Source of the DNA: JBNKLG01 sp050292235
GTDB taxonomy: Bacteria > Pseudomonadota > Gammaproteobacteria > Chromatiales > Chromatiaceae
Assembly (NCBI GenBank): GCA_050292235.1
Contig: JBNKLG010000065.1
Span: forward strand, 1-16,170
DNA length: 16,170 nt
Direction: 5' to 3'
The first letter of the stretch is position 1; every line of letters starts with the position of its first letter. The notes below the pieces were generated by a model. The model was not told the origin of the DNA. It saw nothing but the letters and a program-made list of their open reading frames with translations, and ran no database searches. This document shows, one piece after another, positions 1 to 6,632 of the stretch. The translations under genes were made by a program, and so were the position numbers.

Positions 1-232
1 CAGCTATTCCCGAGGAAAACAATCAGACAAATCGGATTTTTTACTCAGATTTTTCTGAAAATGTTGGCGCGTTTTTTGCTTTAGATTGCTCGGCGGTTGG
101 CAAAACAGCCCGAAAACGCTAATGCAATCAGACCATCCTTTGCCAGGCGCAAACGGTTACCGAATCAGCTGGATGCCGCCTCACGGTGACTTGCGTTCCC
201 AATGAAATGTCCGGACCAGGGCGGGATGCGGT
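1..232. other. Non-coding stretch downstream of the GspE-like gene
   Basis: No convincing gene is visible. The stretch holds several T tracts (around 37-42, 51-55 and 73-78) and a small CAGA/TCTG hairpin near 47-58. The only ATG-led frames on the plus strand are very short; the one at 60 encodes about eight residues. The tail of the region carries the inverted repeat listed separately at 221-241. It is probably the 3' flank of the minus-strand run, but the neighbouring gene to the left lies outside the window. Confidence 0.5.
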
Positions 233-241
233 TCATCCCGC
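221..241 (-). terminator. Hairpin overlapping the GspE-like stop codon
   Basis: GCGGGAT and ATCCCGC form a perfect 7-bp stem around a 7-base loop, and the TGA stop of the ATPase gene (233-235) lies at the loop/arm edge. On the minus strand the hairpin is not followed by a T run, so it is not a classical intrinsic terminator. It may instead protect the mRNA 3' end or assist Rho-dependent termination. The inverted repeat is seen directly; the role is inferred. Confidence 0.3.
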
Positions 242-2044
242 GCTGCCCAGCTGGGCAGCGGGCGTTACCCGCAACACCTCATCCATTGAGGTCAGCCCCT
301 GAACCACCTTGCGCACGCCGCTGAGGCGCAGGGGCTCCATACCCTGCTTCACACCCTGACGATTGATCTGCTCGATGGGGGCGCCAGAGGCCACCTGCTC
401 GCGGATCTCCTGGCTCATCTGCAGAATCTCATAGATGCCCAGTCGTCCCTGGTAGCCAGTGCCCCGACAACTGTCACAGCCGTTGGCCTGATAGATCGTG
501 CCAGGCAAAGAGACCTTCCAGGGATGGGTCAGACCTCGCCATGAGGCCCGGTCCGGGCTCTCGATTTCGGCCTTACAATGGGGACAGAGGGTGCGCACCA
601 GGCGTTGCGCCACCACACCAATCAGGGTCGCTCCAATGAGATAGGGCGGCACGCCGAGATCGGTCAAACGCATGACCGCCGAAGCCGCATCATTGGTATG
701 CAGGCTGGCAAACACCAGATGGCCGGTCAGGGCTGCCTGAATGGCCATCTCTGCGGTTTCCAGATCACGAATTTCGCCCACCATGACGATATCGGGGTCC
801 TGACGCATCAGGGTGCGCACACCGGCAGCAAAGTCCAGATCGACTGCCGCATTCACCTGCATCTGGTTGAAGGTGGGCTCCACCATTTCGATGGGATCTT
901 CGATGGTACAGACGTTGACTTCAGGGCCCGCCAGGGCCTTGAGCGTGGTGTAGAGGGTGGTTGTCTTCCCCGATCCGGTGGGACCGGTAACCAGAATAAT
1001 TCCGTGGGTCTGGGCCGTCATGGCCTGCCACTGTTTGGCATCACTCTTACTGAAACCCAGCTCCGCCGGGCTGCGCACCAGTACCTGGGGATCGAAAATA
1101 CGCATCACCAGCTTTTCACCAAAGGCGGTGGGCATGGTGGAGAGGCGCAGTTCGACCTCCAGTCCGGCCGGGGTACGGGTTTTAACGCGGCCATCCTGGG
1201 GGCGGCGTTTTTCGACAATGTCCATACGACCCAGGCTTTTGATGCGACTGGTGATGGCGACCATGATGGCTGCCGGTACCTGATAGACGTTGTGCAGCAT
1301 GCCATCGATGCGGAAACGCATGTTGCCCACATCACGCCGGGGCTCTAAATGGATATCACTGGCCCGCTGTTCAAAGGCATACTGAAACAGCCAATCGACG
1401 ATGGTGATGATGTGACGGTCGTTGGCGTCCAGTTTGCCCGACTTGCCCAGCTCCACCAGTGCCTCGACATTGGTCACGCCGCTCAGGGCACGCCAGTCGT
1501 CAGCCATACCCGCCTTACGAATGGAGTGGCTGAGACCGAATAACTCTTCCTGATAGCGGACCAGATCCAGCGGGTTGGCGATCACCCGCAAAATGCGTCG
1601 TTGCAGAACATGGGAGAGCTCATGCTCCCAGGAGCGCTCGTAGGGCTCAGCCGTGGCGAAGGTGACGCTATCGCTGGTTACCAGTACCGGCAGAATACGG
1701 TATCGGGTTGCGTAGGCGATGGAGATGACCCGGGTGACCGAATCTGCGTCGATTTTCAGCGGGTCGATATGGTAGTAGGGCAATCCCAGGTGCTTGGCCA
1801 TCCACTGGGTCAAGACCTCCAGGGTCAGCATACCTGCGCCATTGGGATTGGAGAGCTGGCGCTCAGACAACCACACCAGGGGATGTTTTTCATTGCGGAC
1901 CGACTGGGTGGATTGATGCAGAATCCGCAACTCTCTGGCATCGGATTCAAGCACCAAACCGGATTTCACCAGCGGAGGTAACAGGTCTTCCAGCGTCAGG
2001 CGACGATCTACCGCCGCCCCAGGGTTATCCGTAGGGTCAGTCAT
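233..2044 (-). CDS. Orphan GspE/PilB/MshE-type secretion-family ATPase
   Basis: 603-residue hexameric ATPase of the type II secretion/type IV pilus family. The N-terminal third (about 15-185) resembles a GspE/MshE N-terminal domain, a module that in MshE-type members can bind cyclic-di-GMP. The catalytic part has Walker A GPTGSGKTTT (354-363), an Asp-box/Walker B block ending GEIRD (about 416-427), a His-box region with ASLHTND, and the zinc-binding C4 element CPHC (487-490) and CDSC (523-526). All catalytic signatures are intact. The start is set at 2044 because that ATG overlaps the stop of the upstream gene as ATGA; a longer reading to 2098 would run inside that gene. No inner-membrane platform (GspF/PilC), pilin or secretin gene is in the window, so its partner machine is unknown. 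Family assignment is firm; whether it serves pili, secretion or something else is not. Confidence 0.9.
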   Translation of the reverse strand: MTDPTDNPGAAVDRRLTLEDLLPPLVKSGLVLESDARELRILHQSTQSVRNEKHPLVWLSERQLSNPNGAGMLTLEVLTQWMAKHLGLPYYHIDPLKIDADSVTRVISIAYATRYRILPVLVTSDSVTFATAEPYERSWEHELSHVLQRRILRVIANPLDLVRYQEELFGLSHSIRKAGMADDWRALSGVTNVEALVELGKSGKLDANDRHIITIVDWLFQYAFEQRASDIHLEPRRDVGNMRFRIDGMLHNVYQVPAAIMVAITSRIKSLGRMDIVEKRRPQDGRVKTRTPAGLEVELRLSTMPTAFGEKLVMRIFDPQVLVRSPAELGFSKSDAKQWQAMTAQTHGIILVTGPTGSGKTTTLYTTLKALAGPEVNVCTIEDPIEMVEPTFNQMQVNAAVDLDFAAGVRTLMRQDPDIVMVGEIRDLETAEMAIQAALTGHLVFASLHTNDAASAVMRLTDLGVPPYLIGATLIGVVAQRLVRTLCPHCKAEIESPDRASWRGLTHPWKVSLPGTIYQANGCDSCRGTGYQGRLGIYEILQMSQEIREQVASGAPIEQINRQGVKQGMEPLRLSGVRKVVQGLTSMDEVLRVTPAAQLGSAG

Positions 2045-3144
2045 GGCTGAAGTGGACTCATGAGCTCCAATCGCTCTATAGACAATTGCGGCCAGCAACC
2101 CCGAAGTTCTGTTTCCAAAGCCCTGGCCATGAGCGGATCATCCACCACCCAAAGCAGGCGCACTTCCGCCATGTCCCGTTTTATCATGCTGTCATGTTCG
2201 CATATAGGGCGCAAAAAGACATTCTCCTTTTCATTTCCTTGCACTCTCAGCACCCGCTTTAACCATGGCCCCACCTGGTCAGCACCACTGGCACCGGACA
2301 GAAATCCGGAAATCTCATCAATAATCACCAGGTCAGCCTCTGCCACCGCCCAGGGCTGATCCTGGGCAGAAGCCGTTTCACAGGGCAGCTCGGCCTTATG
2401 CAGCAAGCGACTGGCACTGAGATACCGTACCCGCTGTCGCTCATTCAAATAGCCAACACCTGAGTTCAGGCTATCTCTTTTCGGCAGCACAGAGGCCTCG
2501 CCTCCCATGGCCACCGCCAAAGAGGTCCGGCCGGAATCCGGAGGGCCGGTGATAATCCACTGCTGCACCTCCCCATCTCCCTGGACTGAACCACGGATGC
2601 GGGTTACCAACTGAGACAAAACGTCTCCAGTCCCCGGCAAACGCCCGACAGGCACACTGCTCAGGCGGCTGAAATAGGGCAAACCACTGCGATCAAATGC
2701 GCGCTTCTGCAGCAGATAAGGACGTGATATCAATAGAAAACTGACGACAAGTGCAAAGGCGGCATAAAGAACCGTATACCCTCTCCAGAGAAAGGCTTCG
2801 CAAACCACGGTATACCCAAAAACCGCCCCCATCACGACAAACCACCAATCGACCAGCCCGTCGAGCATCACTTCGCGCAAATCCATGGGAAAGACCTTAC
2901 CGGTCAATTGACTCGAAATCAGCAGATCCAATACCTCTTTCAGTGCATAGGAGCTGGTCAGGGTGCCCAAGACCCATGCCGAATGCCCAAAGATCCAGGA
3001 ACCCAACAATTGCAGGGACAGGCCGATGAACAGATGACCAAACTGATTGGCCTGCCAGGCATAGGCACTGGTGTAATGCATGTAGACATCACTGCCAAAG
3101 ATATCCGACCAATTCGCCAATCGGTACAACAATCGCTCAAGCAT
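2041..3144 (-). CDS. Membrane-anchored P-loop (AAA-like) protein of unknown function, Walker A Lys replaced by Arg
   Basis: 367 residues and not a family I recognise. The N-terminal part is membrane-embedded, with hydrophobic segments around 35-60, 95-117 and 121-141. After a basic linker comes a soluble nucleotide-binding-like domain. It has GPPDSGRT at 200-207, where the invariant Walker A lysine is Arg206 (codon CGG), and a Walker B-like strand DLVIIDEISG at 271-280. A late hydrophobic strand, LLWVVDD (about 330-336), sits where AAA proteins carry sensor 1. It may bind nucleotide weakly or only structurally. The ATG at 3144 was chosen because the longer frame to 3228 uses a GTG inside a hairpin and adds a Cys/Arg-rich stretch that does not fit before the membrane part; the start remains uncertain. 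Its stop overlaps the start of the GspE-like gene by 4 bases, implying coupled translation and a shared job, possibly as a membrane anchor or regulator of that ATPase. Confidence 0.8.
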   Translation of the reverse strand: MLERLLYRLANWSDIFGSDVYMHYTSAYAWQANQFGHLFIGLSLQLLGSWIFGHSAWVLGTLTSSYALKEVLDLLISSQLTGKVFPMDLREVMLDGLVDWWFVVMGAVFGYTVVCEAFLWRGYTVLYAAFALVVSFLLISRPYLLQKRAFDRSGLPYFSRLSSVPVGRLPGTGDVLSQLVTRIRGSVQGDGEVQQWIITGPPDSGRTSLAVAMGGEASVLPKRDSLNSGVGYLNERQRVRYLSASRLLHKAELPCETASAQDQPWAVAEADLVIIDEISGFLSGASGADQVGPWLKRVLRVQGNEKENVFLRPICEHDSMIKRDMAEVRLLWVVDDPLMARALETELRGCWPQLSIERLELMSPLQP

Positions 3145-3220
3145 GGCCAAGTCCGTCTGAGGCTGAAATGATAAGACCCATAAGGGCCTTGGGGAAACGC
3201 TGGTTTTTCGGCATTTCCCA

Positions 3221-3238
3221 CAGCACACGGATGTGCTG
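3221..3238. repeat. Perfect inverted repeat CAGCACA/TGTGCTG
   Basis: Seven-base arms (3221-3227 and 3232-3238) surround a 4-base loop. It abuts the larger hairpin at 3240-3270 with one base between, so the two would stack in an RNA from either strand. Confidence 0.6.
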
Positions 3239-3239
3239 C

Positions 3240-3285
3240 CATGTTCGACCGCAACAGGCGGTAGAACATGATTTTTTGTTTTTTG
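3240..3285 (+). terminator. Hairpin followed by two T tracts, reading plus-ward
   Basis: CATGTTC-G-ACCGC pairs with GCGGT-A-GAACATG (12 pairs, one G/A mismatch, loop AACAG at 3253-3257). It is followed on the plus strand by ATTTTTT and GTTTTTT (3271-3284). That is intrinsic-terminator geometry, but for plus-strand transcription, and no plus-strand gene lies upstream. On the minus strand, the direction of all neighbouring genes, the same element has an A tract before it and no U tract after it. It could stop antisense transcription or end an unannotated small RNA. Confidence 0.45.
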
Positions 3286-3286
3286 T

Positions 3287-3320
3287 GTGCGGTGAAATCC
3301 AGAATGGATTTACACAGCAC
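3287..3320 (-). terminator. Imperfect hairpin just after the porin stop codon
   Basis: GTGC, GTG and AAATCC pair with GGATTT, CAC and GCAC around an AGAAT loop, with one mismatch and one bulged A: 13 pairs in total, starting six bases beyond the porin TAA. The minus-strand side is followed by an A-rich rather than a U-rich stretch, so a role in 3'-end stabilisation or Rho-dependent ending is more likely than classical termination. Confidence 0.35.
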
Positions 3321-3325
3321 TTTAT

Positions 3326-4606
3326 TTAGAAGCGATAACTCGCACTGAACAACAGCAAACCCCAATCCTCCGCCATCTCCTGAGGCACCCGGTTTTCTGT
3401 AAAGGGCAGCCAATTGGTTCCATTCACCTTGTGGTATTCCGCTTTTAACACCCATTGTGAGGTGACATCCCAGCGCGCACCCAGGACCCAGTCCTTTCCA
3501 TATAAATTGTGGCCGACAAAAGTAGGAACGCCAATGGCATTCAAATAGGGTGCAGCGGCAGCAGAGGCTGCCGCACTCTTGCTGCCATTCTTGTCATTAT
3601 TATCGTTATAGCCTACTTCGTAACGAAGCAGTAGTTCCAAATCATGCCGGGGCCGATAGGTTCCCTGGAGATAATAATTATCGCCTTCGACATAGTTGTC
3701 GGGCACCAGGCCCAGCCCACGCGTTCTTTTTCCCTGACGCAGGTACTCAAAGGTCAAGCTCCATTGCGGCTGTTCGTATTGCAGGGACAGGAGATTGTAG
3801 GTCAAATCCATGTTGCCATCGGTCATGGGAAGATCTGTCGTTTCAGCATCGAACGCCAAGTTGGCCTCTCCATAGGTCGCCGCTATTTTCCAGCCATTTT
3901 CCGTTTCATACATGAGACGGCCCAGCAACGAGGGCTTCCCCTTCAGATGTCCTGCCCAATCCTTTCCCCACAGAAGACTGCGCTCCAACTCTTCATCATC
4001 GGCCTGAGGGTATCCATAGCCCACATCCAAAAACAGGGTGCCAGAACCCAGGGTCTCTTCTCCATAAAGGTAAAGTGCATCGGTAGACAACAAAATGGCC
4101 CGGGCCCGGTCCAGATAAATGGATTGCGGTAAGAGGATGCTGGGCCGGGTGTGATCGACATCGCGAGTCTCGTTGTACAAACCCAGGGGATTCTTCACCC
4201 GCCCCAGGCGAACCCCCCACTTGGAGTCCAGGGATTGATGCAGTGTCAGATCCGCGAAACCATAATCCAGACGAATTTGACCATCATCGATCTCCCCTGC
4301 TGTGCGCGACAGCAGTTGAGCAGATAGCAACAAATCCCTGGTGGGCCGTAGCGAAGCATTGAGCCCCAGCTCACGAAAATCGGCGCTCCAGTCCGGACTA
4401 TTGCCAAAAAGATGATTTTCACTGGTCCAGGCCAAACCCTGAGTTGCAAAACCATGAACCTGAAGGCTATCGGTGAAGGATTGCTCTTCTTCAATCAACA
4501 GCGAATCTGCCACCACCTCCCCAGCAGTCACAGGAACGGCCATGACGGCAAACAAAATGCCCATGAACAGCGCTGTCCATCCATCGTGAAATTTCCGTGT
4601 AGTCAT
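3326..4606 (-). CDS. Outer-membrane beta-barrel (porin-like) protein
   Basis: 426 residues with an N-terminal signal peptide (hydrophobic core about 11-26, likely cleavage after VTA near 28). The mature part has alternating amphipathic strands rich in Tyr/Trp/Leu, and it ends in SYRF. A C-terminal aromatic preceded by alternating hydrophobics is the BAM recognition signature of outer-membrane barrels. A Gly/Ser/Ala-rich, low-complexity insert (KSAAASAAAAP, about 344-354) probably lies in a surface or periplasmic loop. The gene overlaps the stop of the upstream binding-protein gene as ATGA, so translation is coupled. Pairing with a PstS-like protein suggests uptake of a small, perhaps anionic, solute across the outer membrane. 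This is inference; I cannot identify the substrate. Barrel topology is confident, porin activity less so. Confidence 0.85.
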   Translation of the reverse strand: MTTRKFHDGWTALFMGILFAVMAVPVTAGEVVADSLLIEEEQSFTDSLQVHGFATQGLAWTSENHLFGNSPDWSADFRELGLNASLRPTRDLLLSAQLLSRTAGEIDDGQIRLDYGFADLTLHQSLDSKWGVRLGRVKNPLGLYNETRDVDHTRPSILLPQSIYLDRARAILLSTDALYLYGEETLGSGTLFLDVGYGYPQADDEELERSLLWGKDWAGHLKGKPSLLGRLMYETENGWKIAATYGEANLAFDAETTDLPMTDGNMDLTYNLLSLQYEQPQWSLTFEYLRQGKRTRGLGLVPDNYVEGDNYYLQGTYRPRHDLELLLRYEVGYNDNNDKNGSKSAAASAAAAPYLNAIGVPTFVGHNLYGKDWVLGARWDVTSQWVLKAEYHKVNGTNWLPFTENRVPQEMAEDWGLLLFSASYRF

Positions 4607-5037
4607 CTGTGATTCACCGTAACCAGTCCATTTGTGGCACCACCTCGAATATAGCCAATCGCCCCGGGAGTCGTGGCCACTTCATGCATCATCGCTGAAA
4701 GAGAGCGCACGACAGAGGGGGATTGACCCGTACCGGAAAAAACGATTTTGTTCCAGCGTCTGCGCATTTGATGGGGATAGACGCCCAGAATTGTTTTGCA
4801 GAATTCTGCATGCAGGGGATGATCGTCAGGCAACACAAACACCCGAATCTTGGCACCGTTGGGCCAGGATGTCTTGCGCATACTAAAAACGGCCAGCAAA
4901 CTGCTGCGGGAGAGGTGGGAAACTTCAGCCGTCGCATTGACCACGACATCCACAGCCTGCACCGGCACCATCGCCCCCAGCCAGAGCAGGATCACCAGGA
5001 CAAACGAACAAACTTTCCAAAAGGGAGGAGGGGGCAA
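4603..5037 (-). CDS. Small periplasmic PstS-like (PBP-like) binding protein
   Basis: 144 residues: signal peptide (hydrophobic 10-27, likely cleavage after VQA at 28) followed by about 116 mature residues. The body has the sequence character of the single-domain 'phosphate ABC transporter substrate-binding' proteins of Gammaproteobacteria, including an FSGTGQSPS loop and an AIGYI strand near the C terminus. It is about half the size of a real PstS, and no permease or ATPase genes are present, so it is unlikely to be the receptor of a complete ABC transporter here. The start is a TTG at 5037 with AGGGA five bases upstream; no ATG or GTG lies between it and the preceding in-frame stop. It is translationally coupled to the porin, with the receptor gene 165 bases upstream. 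That 165-base gap contains only a weak GCCTG/CAGGC hairpin (5154-5166). Probable role: periplasmic ligand binding for the porin/receptor module. Confidence 0.75.
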   Translation of the reverse strand: MPPPPFWKVCSFVLVILLWLGAMVPVQAVDVVVNATAEVSHLSRSSLLAVFSMRKTSWPNGAKIRVFVLPDDHPLHAEFCKTILGVYPHQMRRRWNKIVFSGTGQSPSVVRSLSAMMHEVATTPGAIGYIRGGATNGLVTVNHR

Positions 5038-5202
5038 GCTGATCCCTGAAAAAGTAAAAATCCGAAGCCGCTATATTAATCCGGGCAAACAGGAGATACC
5101 AGACCGTTTTCTTAACTCTCTGACGGCCGCGAAACAAACCAAACGCAGAAATTGCCTGGATCAGGCGGACCAAATTTGAAGATCAGGACGCCCTTTCTGG
5201 CC

Positions 5203-6609
5203 TCAAAGATTTTCTGAATCCGGGCCATCCTGGAACAAAAGCCGGCTGAGCAGTTCCTCGGCCTGAATACTGTCCAATGCACCATCCGTTGTAATCCAGT
5301 GCCCCTCACGCAGAACATGGACTCCGGTCACCAGCCCCTTGGCATCACGGGACAGCAAAACCAAACGGGCGTCTCCCAGCAGCTGTTGGGCCAGATTCTC
5401 CTGTTGCTCCTGCTCGGCCTGCTGCATATCCCTTTCCAGACCGATCCGGTGCAGGGTAGTGGATTGCGTTTCCATCTGCGTCATCAGAGAGGAGGCAATG
5501 TCTTGCAACAGATCGATCTCATCGATCATCAGGGTGCCACGACCAACCAGGGTCAGTTGCTCACGGGCATCGGCGAAACGGCCTTTTGTCAAAAGGGGAA
5601 AAATATTCGCCACTTTTTCCAAACGCATAATGAGACCAAACAGGAGAAATGCCAGAATCAGGGCCACCACAATGAGGCCCGGTATCACAACCAGATCAAA
5701 TCTCTGCAACAACGATCGACGACCGGTCACCGCCGTGCTGATATCTTCAATCAGGGCCAGGTAGTGCCGGGCACCACCGACGCCCCCCAAGGGCAGCAAT
5801 TGAATTTCAAAGTGTGCGCCAGTCAATGTGACTCTCATCAGCATAGGCACTTCCGGCTTCTGCGGATGCGCTCTGGCTGCCGCCTGCAGCACATCGGCAC
5901 GATCCCGATAGTGGGTCAGGGCTGAGATATGCAGACCCCAGGCCGACAGATCCCAGCGGGGATCAACCTGCTGTTTATCGCTCACTTCGGTCAAAAGGCC
6001 AATATCTTTCTCCGCCAGCAGGCGGGATTCAGACAGGGTTTCAGCCAAGGAACGCGCCAGTAACATGGCACCTTTATGGCGCCCATCCACCAGTATCGGA
6101 GATACCGTAATCTGAAAGCAGTGCTCATGGCAGCTCAATCGAATCAACGGTTTCTCTGCCCGATGGGTTTCCGCCACCCAGGTTGGCAGCTCTGCATCCA
6201 ATTCCCGCCATAAAGCGGGCTCACCCCAGCGCCCCAAAGAGCGGCCTGAAAGATCAAAAAACTGGATCAGTTCAATGCGCTGCCCCAATTCCAGCATCGG
6301 CCAATGGGACTCAAAACTGGCAGTTAACTGCTTGGCATCCCCAATCAGCAGAGGTTGATGCAGGCCCGCCAAGTGGGGAATCAGCTCGCCCAGTTCCACC
6401 AGCTGGTCGTTGGAGGACTGGAGCAACTGGGCCATCTCTTTGGCAGACAGACGGCTGGCACGCTCGCGCTCCAGCAGAAACTCCTCATCCAAAGCACCTT
6501 CCAAAAAAAACACGCTGAACATAAAAAGGCCAACCAGGAGTATCCCTGGCACCAACACCAACTTCCACCTCAGGCTCACAAAGGTTGTGGATTGCTGTTG
6601 TCCTGTCAC
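5203..6609 (-). CDS. Cache-type membrane receptor with HAMP-like and coiled-coil region, no output domain
   Basis: 468 residues. TM1 at about 16-36, a large periplasmic region 37-300 with the look of a double Cache sensor (including a Cys160/Cys164 CxxxC pair), TM2 at about 305-330, a HAMP-like stretch 330-385 and a Gln/Glu-rich coiled coil 385-412. The remaining about 55 residues begin like a PAS domain (LVLLSRDAKGLVTGV) and then stop. Relatives that I recall with this sensor architecture continue into PAS, GGDEF and/or EAL modules. None is present, and none of the frames I checked in the next 165 bases restores one. It may act by clustering with or titrating another receptor, or be a truncated remnant with intact sensing. 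GTG start at 6609, preceded by a G-rich Shine-Dalgarno, 23 bases after pycB. Its neighbours downstream are a binding protein and a porin, suggesting it senses their ligand. Confidence 0.75.
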   Translation of the reverse strand: MTGQQQSTTFVSLRWKLVLVPGILLVGLFMFSVFFLEGALDEEFLLERERASRLSAKEMAQLLQSSNDQLVELGELIPHLAGLHQPLLIGDAKQLTASFESHWPMLELGQRIELIQFFDLSGRSLGRWGEPALWRELDAELPTWVAETHRAEKPLIRLSCHEHCFQITVSPILVDGRHKGAMLLARSLAETLSESRLLAEKDIGLLTEVSDKQQVDPRWDLSAWGLHISALTHYRDRADVLQAAARAHPQKPEVPMLMRVTLTGAHFEIQLLPLGGVGGARHYLALIEDISTAVTGRRSLLQRFDLVVIPGLIVVALILAFLLFGLIMRLEKVANIFPLLTKGRFADAREQLTLVGRGTLMIDEIDLLQDIASSLMTQMETQSTTLHRIGLERDMQQAEQEQQENLAQQLLGDARLVLLSRDAKGLVTGVHVLREGHWITTDGALDSIQAEELLSRLLFQDGPDSENL

Positions 6610-6632
6610 GACCCCCTGGCCCCCATCAGAAG

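Larger units (their letters stand above)
3145..3325. other. Structured intergenic region with three hairpins
   Basis: Between the porin stop and the membrane P-loop gene lie three inverted repeats in about 100 bases, listed individually below, and A/T tracts on the porin side. No coding frame is convincing. Any promoter for the P-loop/GspE pair would have to lie in 3145-3220, but I see no strong -35/-10 pair there. Confidence 0.5.

Noticed and set aside
578..1348. 256-codon plus-strand frame
   Set aside because: Antisense to the ATPase catalytic domain; His/Gly/Gln-rich shadow composition without a plausible start context.
2045..2098. 18-residue extension of the GspE-like ATPase
   Set aside because: The ATG at 2044 forms an ATGA overlap with the upstream stop, the usual coupling geometry; the extension lies wholly inside the upstream gene.
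3145..3228. 28-residue extension of the membrane P-loop protein to 3228
   Set aside because: It would start at a GTG within a hairpin and adds Cys/Arg-rich residues unlike a membrane-protein N terminus; the ATG at 3144 is simpler. Not fully excluded.
5070..5110. Possible sigma-54 promoter (GG and GC elements near TGGTATCTCC...TTTGC, minus strand)
   Set aside because: GG and GC are 12 bases apart instead of the required 10, so the spacing is wrong.
5112..5318. Alternative minus-strand frame across the receptor stop, tested as a frameshifted output domain
   Set aside because: Its translation shows no GGDEF, EAL, kinase or PAS features, so it does not restore a lost domain.
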